From Rhizobium leguminosarum (GTDB lineage: Bacteria > Pseudomonadota > Alphaproteobacteria > Rhizobiales > Rhizobiaceae): a stretch of 64,000 nt of DNA. The stretch covers positions 372,001 through 436,000 of the forward strand of contig NZ_CP016289.1 in assembly GCF_001679785.1 (NCBI RefSeq), read 5' to 3'. The notes under the pieces are model-generated. The model saw nothing but the letters and a program-made list of their open reading frames with translations. It did not search any database and had not been told where the DNA came from. Position 1 is the first letter of the stretch, and each line of letters starts with the position of its first letter. Of the stretch, positions 1 through 9,068 are shown in pieces. The translations under genes and the position numbers were made by a program.

Positions 1-79
1 ACCTCACCCGAGCGGCCAAAGGCGGAACCGCGGAAAAAGGAACTGCCACTTCGACCCGACGCCGACTATCTACGACTGG

Positions 80-105
80 TGTGGCTTTTACTTCCCGATT
101 TCAAT
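80..105 (+). repeat. Left terminal inverted repeat of the Tn7-like element
   Basis: It begins TGTGGCTTTTA and carries ATTTCAAT at 98-105. It pairs with 6799-6824 on the other strand. It lies 71 bp downstream of the recombinase stop codon. Confidence 0.68.
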
Positions 106-176
106 TGAAGCGCTAAGCTAAAAATCCAGCCCACGATTTTGACCTAACGATTTCATCATCGGGGCAGGGGAGGGAG

Positions 177-1355
177 TCAAAGCCCGGACGCCTTGGTGAG
201 GTTCACCCGAAACCGGTCCCGCCGCCGCTGATATTTTCGGGTCATCTCGGCGGACGCGTGCCCGAGCTGGTTCTGCACGTAGCGCTCATCGACCTCGGCC
301 GAAGAGGCCAAGCCGGCGCGCAGTGAGTGGCCAGAAAACTTTTCCGCGCGCTCTGCCTCGGTGAGGTCGGGGCGCACGCCCGCAGCCAATGCCACCTTCT
401 TGACGAGCCGTGCCACTTCCTGATCGAGCAACCGGTCCGATCCGACATCCTTGCCTTGACCGGTGACCCGCCGGAAGAGCGGGCCGTGCGCGATCCTTGC
501 AAGGTTCAGCCAGGTCCGCAGCGCAACGACAGGGCAGGTCGCGTCCGACGAACCACGGCCGATTTCCACTTCGCGCCAACCTCGTTTTCCCCGGACCGTG
601 ACCACCATGCCCTTGTCGAGGATCTCGACCCAGCCGCGGCTGTCCTTCGTCTGGTCACGGCCGACGTCGAGCCCGACAATCTCGGAGCGCCGCAGCCCAC
701 CGGCAAAGCCGATCAGCAGCATGGCGCGGTCGCGAAGGCCTCGCAAGGTACCGCGGGGAAGCGTCTCCAGCATGGCGATCAGGTGTTCGGGCAGCACCGC
801 TTCCTTCTGCCGGGGAGGGGCAGCATGGGTGTTGCGAATGCCGGCAAGAACCGTCGCGATATGGCGGTCCCTGCGGTCGAGCGGCGTGCCACGTTGGGCA
901 TAGTTCCAGGTGATGGCAGACAGCCGCCGTTCGATCGTCGTCACCGAATTCGGCTTGCGGCCGGCGATTGCCGCACCCGAGGCGGTGACCGCGTCACTGC
1001 CACCGGCGCAGGCGGTGATGTAGAGGCCGACGGTGTGCGGGTTGGGTGGCAGGATCTCCAGCCCTTGCCGGCGGCACCATCCGGAAAAATGCTTCCAGTC
1101 CGAGGCATAGGCCTTGCGGGTGTTGGCGGAACTGGAGGCCTCGACATAACCGCGCGCTCGATCGGCAAGCTGCTCCAGGTGGGCGGGCAAGGCAGTGCTT
1201 GCTTCCGGAAGAGGGGAGGGGAGGGTGGCGTTGTGCATCGGGATGCCGGCCGACGGCTGCGACGCGGAAATATCGTCCGGAACCGGCGTGCCGAGAGACG
1301 GAGCAGAGCTCGCCTCGCCATGATTTTCGCTGTTTTGCTCGATGATTTGGCTCAT
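177..1355 (-). CDS. Tyrosine recombinase/phage-type integrase
   Basis: A 392-residue site-specific recombinase. The N-terminal half (about 65-170) looks like a SAM-like core-binding domain. The C-terminal half holds the catalytic set: Arg in GGLRRSE, HSLRAG (HxxR), GHASAEMTRKY with the second His, and the Tyr nucleophile in RKYQRRRD near residue 380. The first 60 residues are Ser/Pro/Ala-rich and probably disordered. It lies just inside the left end of the Tn7-like element and is divergent from the DUF1403 gene, with a perfect 9-bp palindrome between them. It may resolve cointegrates or act on a separate attachment site; that is inference. No active-site residue appears to be missing. Confidence 0.88.
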   Translation of the reverse strand: MSQIIEQNSENHGEASSAPSLGTPVPDDISASQPSAGIPMHNATLPSPLPEASTALPAHLEQLADRARGYVEASSSANTRKAYASDWKHFSGWCRRQGLEILPPNPHTVGLYITACAGGSDAVTASGAAIAGRKPNSVTTIERRLSAITWNYAQRGTPLDRRDRHIATVLAGIRNTHAAPPRQKEAVLPEHLIAMLETLPRGTLRGLRDRAMLLIGFAGGLRRSEIVGLDVGRDQTKDSRGWVEILDKGMVVTVRGKRGWREVEIGRGSSDATCPVVALRTWLNLARIAHGPLFRRVTGQGKDVGSDRLLDQEVARLVKKVALAAGVRPDLTEAERAEKFSGHSLRAGLASSAEVDERYVQNQLGHASAEMTRKYQRRRDRFRVNLTKASGL

Positions 1356-1375
1356 TTCCTTATAATGACAGAAAT

Positions 1376-1400
1376 GAACGATAATGGAAGTTTATCGTTC
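1376..1400. promoter_or_regulatory. Palindromic operator candidate between divergent genes
   Basis: Perfect 9-bp arms GAACGATAA and TTATCGTTC are separated by 7 bp (TGGAAGT). The site lies in the 112-bp gap between the divergent recombinase and DUF1403 genes, 20 bp upstream of the recombinase start. Symmetry and position suggest a repressor site controlling both promoters. The protein that binds is unknown. Confidence 0.45.
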
Positions 1401-1467
1401 GTTTTATATGATCGACGGCACGTGCGGTTTGATACAATGTTGCTGGCCAAAACTGCGCACTTGATTT

Positions 1468-2433
1468 ATGCTCTCGTGCATGGATTCGCCCGCATCAGCC
1501 CCACCACCTGCCCCGATCTGGTCGCAGGCCCGGCCAACCTGGGCACTGCCGCGCGGCCACGAAACGAACGAGGCCGACGCGGCCTTTGCCGCCGGTATCG
1601 CTCTGAAATCCCTTGACGATCTGATCCGCGCCGACCCTCAGTGGCTCGGCTGCTGGCGTGATCGCCTCGCCCTGAAGTCCGCCGCGATCGCTGCCAGAAT
1701 GCTTGGCCGCAACGAAGAAGAAGGCGCGCTCCGTGACGCGCTTTTGCTGACGGCACCCGGGGACGATCCGGGGCCGGCCGGAAAGCTGTTTCTGGCCACA
1801 CGATCGCTGACCCGCCGATCCGGCACGCCGGGGTCGCCCTTCGTCAAGGAGCTCGCCGATTTAATGGACCTGCGTTGGGACGATGGTCTTGCCTCGATCC
1901 TGGATACGGTCGATTCTGCGATCCAGTCCGGGCGAGCAGCACCTTTCGCAGTGGCGGACCTGATAACGGCGATCTTTGCCGTTCGCCCGGATGCCGAGGT
2001 GCTTGCCCTGGGCCTGGCCGATGTCGTGCTCTCCCAAAAGCTGAAATGGCCAAGACCCGTGCCGCTGCTGCTGTCCGAGCGCTACGGCGCCGCCTTCCGT
2101 ACGAACGGCGGACGCGGGCGTGTGCGACCAGGCGATCCGGCTTATCCGCGCGCGGTCTGCCTGGCGTTGGTCGAGGGTGTCGAGGCGGCGCTTCGCTCTG
2201 CTGCCGATATCGATCGGCGGGCCAGCCGGCTGCTGGCTGTCGCGCCGAAGCTGCGCACCAAGGGTGCCGGATCGGTGATCCGCAGGCTGTTGAACGAGGA
2301 TGCAGTGCCAGCCTCGGCGCCCGGCAGCAACCTGTCGCGCTGGGCGGCCACGCGGCTGTTCGAGCGGCTCGAGAGTTTCGACGCGGTGCGCGAACAGTCC
2401 GGCCGGTCATCGTTCCGGATTTTTGGGTTGTGA
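1468..2433 (+). CDS. DUF1403 family protein
   Basis: A 321-residue protein that I recognise as the DUF1403 family, found mainly in alphaproteobacterial accessory DNA. It is mostly helical with Ala/Leu/Arg-rich stretches. There is no signal peptide or membrane segment, and its function is unknown. Its stop overlaps the scpB start (TGATGATG at 2431-2438), so the two are probably translationally coupled. Starts at 1468 or at Met-5 (1480) are both possible. As the first gene of an apparent two-gene unit with an ScpB homologue, it may act with it on chromosome or plasmid structure; that is inference. Confidence 0.75.
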   Translation: MLSCMDSPASAPPPAPIWSQARPTWALPRGHETNEADAAFAAGIALKSLDDLIRADPQWLGCWRDRLALKSAAIAARMLGRNEEEGALRDALLLTAPGDDPGPAGKLFLATRSLTRRSGTPGSPFVKELADLMDLRWDDGLASILDTVDSAIQSGRAAPFAVADLITAIFAVRPDAEVLALGLADVVLSQKLKWPRPVPLLLSERYGAAFRTNGGRGRVRPGDPAYPRAVCLALVEGVEAALRSAADIDRRASRLLAVAPKLRTKGAGSVIRRLLNEDAVPASAPGSNLSRWAATRLFERLESFDAVREQSGRSSFRIFGL

Positions 2434-3131
2434 TGATGGGTGCAACGAGCGCAGCGAAAACCAGCGGCCGGCGTCAGGCGAAAGATCGACAGCAGGAGGT
2501 CTTGTTCGACCGCGAACTCGAAGACCTGCCGGCCGAACTGCGCTGGCGGGAATGGATGCTGCGCGTCGAGGCGGTGATCTTTGCTTCCGCCGAGCCGGTC
2601 AGCCGCGAGACGCTGGCGCGGGTGATCGGCAAGGATTGCAGTATTGACCTGCTGATCGACGATCTGAGCGAGGAACTCAGTTCCCGGCCCTATGAGCTCG
2701 TATCGGTCGCCGGCGGCTGGCAGCATCGAACGCGTTCGCGTTACGCGGACGCGATACGATCTTCGTCGGCGCCGACAAGGAGCGGGGCGGCGGCGCTGTC
2801 GGAGTTCGAGGCGATGGTGCTGATGGCGGTGGGATATTATCAGCCAGTCACCCGTGGCGAGCTTTCAAAGATCTTCGGCAAGGAAGTCAGTCGCGATACG
2901 ATCGCCGCGCTCCGTAGTGCTGGCTTCCTCGCCTCTGGACCACGCAGTCCGACGCCCGGCGCACCCTATACCTACGTCACGACCCGACATTTTCTATCGG
3001 CCTTCGGCATGGAGACATTGCGCGACCTCCCGAACATCGAGGCGCTGGAGGATGCGGGGCTGCTCAGCCGGCAGGTATTGCAGCAAGCCGCGGCAACTGA
3101 TCTTGAGAATGAGGCGTCGGAAGACGAGTGA
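2433..3131 (+). CDS. scpB: ScpB-like segregation/condensation protein on a transposon
   Basis: A 232-residue winged-helix protein of the ScpB family, normally the kleisin-associated subunit of the SMC-ScpA complex. The first winged helix covers about residues 35-110 (RVEAVIFASAEPVSRETLAR), and the second about 120-190 (EFEAMVLMAVGYYQPVTRGE, then the FLASGPR...YVTTRHFLSAFG beta-wing typical of the family). An acidic tail ends the protein. No scpA or smc is nearby, so this is an orphan copy. It overlaps the upstream DUF1403 gene and converges on tniQ with only 4 bp between the stops. ATG codons at 2433 and 2436 are equally good starts. It may modulate transposition or stabilise the host plasmid; the sequence does not show which. 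Confidence 0.82.
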   Translation: MMGATSAAKTSGRRQAKDRQQEVLFDRELEDLPAELRWREWMLRVEAVIFASAEPVSRETLARVIGKDCSIDLLIDDLSEELSSRPYELVSVAGGWQHRTRSRYADAIRSSSAPTRSGAAALSEFEAMVLMAVGYYQPVTRGELSKIFGKEVSRDTIAALRSAGFLASGPRSPTPGAPYTYVTTRHFLSAFGMETLRDLPNIEALEDAGLLSRQVLQQAAATDLENEASEDE

Positions 3132-3135
3132 GCTT

Positions 3136-4191
3136 TTAGCACTGGCAGCGACCGGCTGGAACTGAGCGTCTTGCGCGCTGGTCGGCCATAGTTGAGATAT
3201 TACGCATCTGTTCATAGGCGCTGAGCACACCCGAAAGATCGATCATTGGTCGGTCAATGTCCGCCGCGGGAGGCCGACCTAACTTACAGGCGAGCGCTTC
3301 CGCAAACTGTCCGATCAGCACACCAGGGCCACCATCCGGCGGAAGCACGAATCGGGCCTCAGCACCGGCCAGGGCATCCTGCTCTTCGATACCCTCGTCG
3401 CCTGGGTGACCGACAAGGCGTTCGAAGCAGCGTGTGCGCGCTGATGCGGATAGGCCAGTCAGGATCGTCCGTGGATAAATTCCGGCAGGCCGAGGTATGT
3501 TCAGAAGACGCCGAATGAGCACGCCGCCTGCGGACGAACTGCTGGTCGATCCATAGCTGCAGAGTTCATCAATGCACCGGTCTAGTCTTCTCGCCACCGG
3601 GCATAGGTCGATGGCCGATGCGCGGCGCAAGTCGTAACCACACAGGGCACAATAATGTTGCGGCACGAGCTCGCTCTGGTCAAAGGCGGCAACGTGGCTG
3701 CGGCAGGAAGGGCATCGGTCACGCAATCTGCTGCCATGCGTGTCGCATGCAACACGGGTTGCCAACCGCCATCGCCGCCGAAAATACGGATGTGCGTCGT
3801 CGGCGAGGCATTGCGAGCAGAACTGAAGCCAGGTCGAACGATCCCGCCGCCGGCTGTTGCGAAGCGGTAGCAAGAGTTGATTCGGCAGAGTGTGTGACAG
3901 TGTCATTGTAGTCAGCTGATGGAGCGAAACACCGGCGTATGTTTGAAGCTGGTTCGCCACATCGATCGGGAGCCTGAGATCCAATGCGGCTGACCACATT
4001 CCCGAATTGAGCCCCAGCACCCGGGCGAAAGCGCGCGCGGGCACGCCATTGGAATAGGCAAGCCTGTGAAGCCAGCTCGACAGCAACTCGTCCGGCTGTG
4101 GTGTGGTGATTATCGGCCATCGCTCCGAAACGATATCTCGATATCGCTCGCGAATGCTGATGACCGGCGCCTGGCCGTCGATCGCCGTCAT
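3136..4191 (-). CDS. tniQ: TniQ family transposition protein
   Basis: A 351-residue TniQ/TnsD-like protein. The N-terminal signature PQPDELLSSWLHRLAYSNGV is at about residues 28-47. A zinc-binding region follows at about 125-190, with Cys pairs FCSQC, CPSC and CALC. In Tn5053/Tn402 and Tn7 relatives this protein helps choose the target and contacts the AAA ATPase. The chosen ATG overlaps the tniB stop by 4 bp (ATGA), which supports it over the longer reading frame starting upstream inside tniB. The gene is last in tniA-tniB-tniQ and converges with scpB. Confidence 0.85.
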   Translation of the reverse strand: MTAIDGQAPVISIRERYRDIVSERWPIITTPQPDELLSSWLHRLAYSNGVPARAFARVLGLNSGMWSAALDLRLPIDVANQLQTYAGVSLHQLTTMTLSHTLPNQLLLPLRNSRRRDRSTWLQFCSQCLADDAHPYFRRRWRLATRVACDTHGSRLRDRCPSCRSHVAAFDQSELVPQHYCALCGYDLRRASAIDLCPVARRLDRCIDELCSYGSTSSSSAGGVLIRRLLNIPRPAGIYPRTILTGLSASARTRCFERLVGHPGDEGIEEQDALAGAEARFVLPPDGGPGVLIGQFAEALACKLGRPPAADIDRPMIDLSGVLSAYEQMRNISTMADQRARRSVPAGRCQC

Positions 4192-5075
4192 ACAAGGCTT
4201 TCGCGTAGCGCGGCATTGCGCCGATGCGAGATCGGCATGTGACGCAGTTCTTCTATACCAGCCTTGGTGATGCGTTCCACGCCGGATCTGATTGCCAGGA
4301 CGGCTGCCTTTGTGACGATGGTGACGACCTCGCCGATCAACCCTTCTGACAGACTGAATATCCGGCGCGCCAACGGTTCGTTCGACAGGTCGGAGGCTTT
4401 GGCTATGGGCAAGGCCGCTTCGAGACTGTCGAGAAGCATGAGATAGCTTTCGTCGTATTGCCACCGAGGGACCGCCATCAGGTCGAACCGGCTCGCCATC
4501 TCGCTGGTGGCGTTGACGAAATCGTAGATGGCCACCTCACCGATCAAAACTGGTGAGATGTCGTATTGCCGGCCGATCCGCCGCAAGAAAGCAAAGACCG
4601 CCTCTACATCGCGGGGGCGGCCCCGCAGCGCATTGTGAAATTCGTCGAAAATCAGCACCCTCGGTTTGAGGTTCGCCAGCAAATGATCCAACTGCTCGGC
4701 CTTCCGGCCGACGTCCCACATCTCGCCGCCAGGCGCGCGGAGGCCTTGGAGAATGCTGGCATAGAAGTGGCCGAGTCCGGCCCCTTCGCGTGTCTGGACT
4801 ATCCATATCCTTTGCTCAGGCGATGTCCGAAGGTGTTCGACGGCAAACCGCTCTGCGATCATCGTCTTGCCATTTGCATAGGGGCCGACCAGCATCAGTC
4901 CCTGGGTTCGCAATGACGCAGGTCGTGACAGCAGCTCGGCCAGGCGCTGATGGCTGTCCTTTGCAACCTGGTGCCCAATCCACCGCGGCGCACGAACATA
5001 GGCGACCCGTTCCTCATTGCTACGATCGAGAAGAGGTCGGACATGGTCAAATAGATGATCCGACATGCCGGTCAC
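4188..5075 (-). CDS. tniB: TniB, AAA ATPase of the transposase complex
   Basis: A 295-residue TnsC/TniB-type AAA+ ATPase. Walker A is GPYANGKT near residue 83 and Walker B is VLIFDEFH near residue 141. In this family ATP-dependent filaments on target DNA link the target selector (TniQ) to the DDE transposase. Start and stop codons overlap those of tniA and tniQ, so the three are one translationally coupled unit. Both nucleotide-binding motifs are intact. Confidence 0.88.
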   Translation of the reverse strand: MTGMSDHLFDHVRPLLDRSNEERVAYVRAPRWIGHQVAKDSHQRLAELLSRPASLRTQGLMLVGPYANGKTMIAERFAVEHLRTSPEQRIWIVQTREGAGLGHFYASILQGLRAPGGEMWDVGRKAEQLDHLLANLKPRVLIFDEFHNALRGRPRDVEAVFAFLRRIGRQYDISPVLIGEVAIYDFVNATSEMASRFDLMAVPRWQYDESYLMLLDSLEAALPIAKASDLSNEPLARRIFSLSEGLIGEVVTIVTKAAVLAIRSGVERITKAGIEELRHMPISHRRNAALRESLV

Positions 5076-6730
5076 CAGTCTTCCACGGGTAGCCGGTTCT
5101 TCTGTCGCATTGGATGTGCTTTGTGATCCGGTGCTTGCGCCTCGGTGGCAGCGTAAGGTTTCTGTGCTGCGGCAGCATGTGCTCTGCGCACCGCATCGCG
5201 CAGCTCGCGTTTAGAAGGCTTTGCAGCAGCGGCGATGGCTGCGATCTCACGACGAAACGCCACCTTGTCGACGCTCGAGCGCAGGTTGATCGCGCGTCGG
5301 CGCCCGCGCTCCGCATCATGTTCCCACAGGGTCAGCGGCACGAAGTGGCCGTCACGTCGCTCGACCGGGCGAAACAATCGGGTTTCCGGGTCACGGACGT
5401 AGACATGGCTGATGTCACGGGGATCGTATCGCACCTCCAACTTTCCAAGCCGATCTCGCTCTGGAACGAGGGAACCGAGCCATGGCGAATAATAGTGCAA
5501 GGCGAACATGCTGATCCCTTGGGCCGACAATTGCCGTTCGGTCCCGGGCAAAAACGACAACAGCACCTGCTGCGGCTCATCGTTGCAATCAGGCAGGGCC
5601 ATATTGTCGCGCTGCCATTCGATAATCGGCACCTTCAGCGTCTTGGGATTTTCCTGGAGGTTGTGATCGATGATTGCCAGCGCTACGCAGCGCTCCAGAT
5701 CGGCGAAACTCAGGCAAGCGCGTCGTTCTGACGGGTATTCGTCGCGATCGGCCACCGAGCGGCCTGAGGAGCCGGGATATGTGCCAAGAACTCCGTTGAG
5801 TTTGCCCAGCAGTCGCTCGACAACGCCCCCTTGATGGACCCGGCCACGATCGCGATAGCGGATACGGATGCCGTAATCGTCGCAGCCGCGTTGGAAGGCG
5901 TGTCCCTTGAACTCCTTGGCCGAGTCGGTAACGAGCAGCTTCGGCCGACCGAACATTGGCCAGGCATAGTTGAGATTGCGCGTGGCGAGCCACGTATCTT
6001 TCCGGCATATCGCCTGCGCGAGACAAAGCGCGACGGACAGGACTGACGGCTTTTCCAGGGTGAGACAGAAACCAAGAATGGCACGTGTCGCTACATCGGT
6101 GACGATTGTGAGGTACGGGCGGCCGACGAAAACTCCGGCCCCGTCGACAACCTCCACGAAATTTATGTCGGTCGGCGTATGGTCGATCTGGCAGACGTCG
6201 AGCGGGTTTGGTGCATGGATATAGCCCGGTCGCGGCTTGAGCCGCAGCACGTGCTTCGGGTTGGCCGAGCGCTTCTTCGCAATCTCTTCAACCGAGAACA
6301 ACGACGGGATACGCCGTGCGACTGATACATAGGACGGCAATGGATGGCCGGCTTCCTCACATCGAGCGCGGATCTCGGCGACGACAGGTGCGAGAGGCGG
6401 CGCCTCGAGCGTAAGCCACTGCTCGCGCAGCGTCGCGCTGATGACTTCTTCGACCGCTTCCGGCAGTCGTTTGCGCCGATCGGAGCCAGTGCGAGGCAGC
6501 AGTGCAGTTACTTTCCGCTCTGCGCGATAACGGGCCAGGAGGTTATAGACTTGTCGCGATGTCAGCCGGAGTTCGGCTGCCGCTCGAGCTATAGCGTCCT
6601 TTCGCGATCCGCCCGCTTCCAAAATACGGTCCAGCTCGCGAGCGGTCCGGCGTGCAGTAAGCCATTGGACATCAGAAGAGTCATGGCCTGGTCCACGATC
6701 TTGAAATGGCTTTGGCATGCTCAGCCCCAT
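5072..6730 (-). CDS. tniA: TniA/TnsB-like DDE transposase
   Basis: A 552-residue Mu/TnsB-type transposase. A helix-turn-helix region (about 30-75, SRKDAIARAAAELRLTSRQV) precedes an RNase H-fold rve domain with catalytic residues in CQIDHTPTD, LVTDSAKEF and GGVVERLLG (D, D, E). A Mu-C-like beta barrel and a basic tail follow. It cuts and joins the transposon ends. It starts about 95 bp inside the right terminal repeat, the usual place for this gene. The reading frame is complete and the triad is intact, so it may be active. Confidence 0.9.
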   Translation of the reverse strand: MGLSMPKPFQDRGPGHDSSDVQWLTARRTARELDRILEAGGSRKDAIARAAAELRLTSRQVYNLLARYRAERKVTALLPRTGSDRRKRLPEAVEEVISATLREQWLTLEAPPLAPVVAEIRARCEEAGHPLPSYVSVARRIPSLFSVEEIAKKRSANPKHVLRLKPRPGYIHAPNPLDVCQIDHTPTDINFVEVVDGAGVFVGRPYLTIVTDVATRAILGFCLTLEKPSVLSVALCLAQAICRKDTWLATRNLNYAWPMFGRPKLLVTDSAKEFKGHAFQRGCDDYGIRIRYRDRGRVHQGGVVERLLGKLNGVLGTYPGSSGRSVADRDEYPSERRACLSFADLERCVALAIIDHNLQENPKTLKVPIIEWQRDNMALPDCNDEPQQVLLSFLPGTERQLSAQGISMFALHYYSPWLGSLVPERDRLGKLEVRYDPRDISHVYVRDPETRLFRPVERRDGHFVPLTLWEHDAERGRRRAINLRSSVDKVAFRREIAAIAAAAKPSKRELRDAVRRAHAAAAQKPYAATEAQAPDHKAHPMRQKNRLPVEDW

Positions 6731-6798
6731 CGAAATCGTTAGCGAAAACCTGCCCTATTTTTGCCGCCTAAGCTTAACAAGCGCATGACATTTGGCCG

Positions 6799-6824
6799 AT
6801 TGAAATTGCAAACTAAAAGCCACA
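6799..6824 (-). repeat. Right terminal inverted repeat of the Tn7-like element
   Basis: Read on the minus strand from 6824 it begins TGTGGCTTTTA and has ATTTCAAT at the same offset as the left end. It lies just upstream of tniA. Confidence 0.68.
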
Positions 6825-6830
6825 GCCGTG

Positions 6831-7031
6831 ATGTTCGAGGCACCCGACGGCCGAACGATTACGGGTATCGTCATTCGCCGCAATCGCAAGACCGTCACGA
6901 TCCATACCGACGACGAGAGGCACTGGAACGTCTCACCGACGCTTGTCAGGCTGACCGGTCGGCATGCTCTGGATGGGGTGGCGTCCAAGGACGGGCGCGT
7001 GCTGCCATTTACGAAGCCCGGCACGCGGTAG
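6831..7031 (+). CDS. Small hypothetical protein just outside the transposon
   Basis: A 66-residue ORF starting MFEAPDGRTITGIVIRRN. It is beta-rich and basic, suggestive of a small barrel or nucleic-acid-binding fold, but I do not recognise a family. A GTG three bases upstream is an alternative start. It begins 6 bp beyond the right transposon end and converges on the IS66-type transposase. Coding quality looks good, with no internal stops and typical alphaproteobacterial codon use. Confidence 0.5.
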   Translation: MFEAPDGRTITGIVIRRNRKTVTIHTDDERHWNVSPTLVRLTGRHALDGVASKDGRVLPFTKPGTR

Positions 7032-7037
7032 CGGCGT

Positions 7038-8702
7038 TCAGGCTTTCGCCGCGATAAGGCCTGCCAATTGCGGGATGGCTTCGCCGCCGAGGCCAAGCCG
7101 GTCCCCAAGATAGTGATAAAAGGAAAGCTTGAGTTTCTGGCAGGTCTTCAAGAGACCAAGCATGGTGTCGCGGGCAACACGACCATCGCGGCTCATGGTG
7201 CCGCCGGAGATCTTTCGTTTGGTGACGAACGTCCGCAGGTCATTCTCTGACGCATTGGTGTGCAACGGTGTTTGCGGGTAATCGAGCACCTTTAGCAGCT
7301 CGTTTTTACGGCGATGCAGCCGCTCAAGCAACTTGTCGAGTGCCCCATAGCCGGTGCGCAGGCTAAAGATCCTATCGAACCGTTTTCGGAACGCGGGAGC
7401 GGACTGAGGGGAAGGGTTCAGCTGATAGGCTTTCAACGCCTTGTAGAAACGCCAGACGAGATCGCGCACGACAGCGACCCAGCGCTCCTCCTTCGCAGTC
7501 GCCGGCATCAGCTTTTGCAGAAGACGCTCGCCGTGGACCCAGCATAGCGCGTGGTTGCCGACGCGGAACTGGCCGGCGTCGTCGGACACGATCACCATGT
7601 CACCCACCAGACCATGATGACGGATCGAGCCCCAAAGGCCGGCCTCTGCAAGCGTACCAATGTCCTGCCGGTCGAAGATGTCGATACCCTTGCCGCCCAG
7701 ATGCTCCATGAACGGTACCTGGTTGCAGAAGTGTTGCAGTTCAACTGTCCGCAGTCCGGCGGCCAATGCTGGACCGCCATGGCGTTCCTCCAGATAGTCG
7801 ATAGCCGCATCGTTCAACACGTAGTCCAGATAACTGCCACGCAGCAGCGACAGGAAGTTCAGCCGTGATTTTGATTTCGTGGTGCGGAAAATGGTAAAAT
7901 GCTCGCCGCCGATATGGGTCGTGTGGAAGTTGGCATGGGCATGGCGGGCGCCAGTATCATCGACCGTCACGTAGGCTGACGACACCAGGCCAGCATGCAG
8001 CACCGCCGCATCTTCAGCGACAAAGCCATCCAGATCCTTGGTCAGAAGCCGCACGATCTGACGCTTGGAGATGTCCAGACCGATATCGTTCAGCAATGTC
8101 GTCAGCCGCGCCATCGTCACCTGTCCTTGCGCGTGGAGCATCAGGCACAGCCGCTTGAGGTTTGCCCCGTAACCGCCTGTGATCCCCACTGGCAACGGCG
8201 CGAGCACCGTCTTTCCATCCGGCGTCACCCAGCATTCGCGGCGATAATGCACGAGCTCGGCCTTGAGGATAAGGTCGCGGACGTAGACGCTTTTGTATCC
8301 CTTGAAGCGCGAGCCGCTGGGAACATCGGCGCGCAAGACTTGCCGCCGGCTCACCCGCTTCACATCCAGTTTTGGACCCCGTGGCTTCTTCTTGGCGCCC
8401 GGCTTCTCGTCAGGCTTCGTGTCGGTTGCCTTTTCCATGCCGGACGATCGAAACGGCGACCGCGGTGGCAGATTCTTCAGCCGGGCGATCTCATCGCGCA
8501 GCAGCTGGTTCTCGAGTTTCAGCCGGGTATTTTCCAGGCGAAGGGCGGCGTTTTCTTCGCGCAGTTGGATGGTCTCGGCCTCAAGCTTCTCAAGCCTGGC
8601 TTCCGCCTGCTGCGACCGCCCCAGAAGACCCGTCACCAATCCGCGCAACGCATTCAGCGAAAGCGTGTCGGCATGCTCGGGGGAGGGGAGCCGTTTCTTC
8701 AT
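7038..8702 (-). CDS. IS66-family-like single-ORF transposase
   Basis: A 554-residue transposase related to IS66 TnpC. A leucine-rich coiled coil (about 20-75) is followed by a basic linker and a DDE-type domain (YVTVDDTGARH, later NASENDLRTFVTKRKISGGT near the C terminus). No TnpA or TnpB partner is present, as in the ISBst12-like subgroup that encodes a single ORF. The frame is intact. I could not fix the inverted repeats by eye. Confidence 0.78.
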   Translation of the reverse strand: MKKRLPSPEHADTLSLNALRGLVTGLLGRSQQAEARLEKLEAETIQLREENAALRLENTRLKLENQLLRDEIARLKNLPPRSPFRSSGMEKATDTKPDEKPGAKKKPRGPKLDVKRVSRRQVLRADVPSGSRFKGYKSVYVRDLILKAELVHYRRECWVTPDGKTVLAPLPVGITGGYGANLKRLCLMLHAQGQVTMARLTTLLNDIGLDISKRQIVRLLTKDLDGFVAEDAAVLHAGLVSSAYVTVDDTGARHAHANFHTTHIGGEHFTIFRTTKSKSRLNFLSLLRGSYLDYVLNDAAIDYLEERHGGPALAAGLRTVELQHFCNQVPFMEHLGGKGIDIFDRQDIGTLAEAGLWGSIRHHGLVGDMVIVSDDAGQFRVGNHALCWVHGERLLQKLMPATAKEERWVAVVRDLVWRFYKALKAYQLNPSPQSAPAFRKRFDRIFSLRTGYGALDKLLERLHRRKNELLKVLDYPQTPLHTNASENDLRTFVTKRKISGGTMSRDGRVARDTMLGLLKTCQKLKLSFYHYLGDRLGLGGEAIPQLAGLIAAKA

Positions 8703-8835
8703 GACGGAATCGAATCATGATTTGCCCCGTTCAGGGAATCCCCCAAGCCGACAAACTGTTCTCAAAGCGTACGGTTATGCACACTTTCTATGCCCGGCGC
8801 CGAAACGCCGCCACCGAATCTGCTCCACGTACGAT

Positions 8836-8947
8836 CATGTGAGCCACCTCGATCCCATCCAGTGTTGCTGACGCAGACTGAAAGGATTTGAAGCCCTTCA
8901 TGGGGCGGGTCAGCAACACTGGATGGGATCGAGGTGGCTCACATGAT
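8836..8947. repeat. Large inverted repeat from head-to-head IS6 ends
   Basis: GTGAGCCACCTCGATCC... at 8839 onward is the exact reverse complement of the block at 8909-8947, with arms of about 37 bp around a 36-bp spacer. It is explained by two opposed IS6 transposase 3' fragments. Confidence 0.6.
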
Positions 8948-9068
8948 CCGCAAGCGCCAATTTTCAACCAGTGGCCAATCGGCATTTCAGCAATTCGCCG
9001 CACTCGCGGCATAACTGTGTCCAGCGATGGCCGCTTCTGCGGCCTTTTAAAAAGTTTGCGACAAAACC
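8909..9068 (+). repeat. 160-bp direct repeat, copy 1 (IS6 3' end)
   Basis: It is identical to 10977-11136 except for one base seen by eye (CTGCGG versus CTGCAG). It encodes the last residues of an IS6-type transposase and its 3' flank. The two copies bracket nodD and an intact IS6. Confidence 0.7.

Larger units (their letters stand above)
80..6824. mobile_element. Tn7/Tn5053-like transposon carrying int-DUF1403-scpB cargo
   Basis: The two ends are imperfect inverted repeats. Reading inward from 80, and inward on the other strand from 6824, both start TGTGGCTTTTA and both have ATTTCAAT from the 19th base, giving 22 of 26 matches by eye. A second shared block, CTAACGATTTC followed by A/G and T, lies further in at 144-157 and 6729-6742, as expected for extra TnsB/TniA binding sites. 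The ends exactly enclose tniA-tniB-tniQ (minus strand) and a DUF1403-scpB pair with a divergent tyrosine recombinase. No 5-bp target duplication is visible (ACTGG on the left, GCCGT on the right), so the element may have rearranged since insertion. The TGT...ACA ends and the DDE transposase/AAA ATPase/TniQ set are typical of the Tn7 superfamily. The boundaries are inferred from the repeats. Confidence 0.72.

Noticed and set aside
327..1616. A long open frame on the plus strand opposite the recombinase.
   Set aside because: The minus-strand protein has all tyrosine recombinase motifs; the plus frame is a high-G+C shadow with no recognisable features.
3136..4464. A longer TniQ start inside tniB.
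   Set aside because: The extra N-terminal residues are out-of-frame tniB sequence; the ATGA overlap at 4188-4191 is the natural start.
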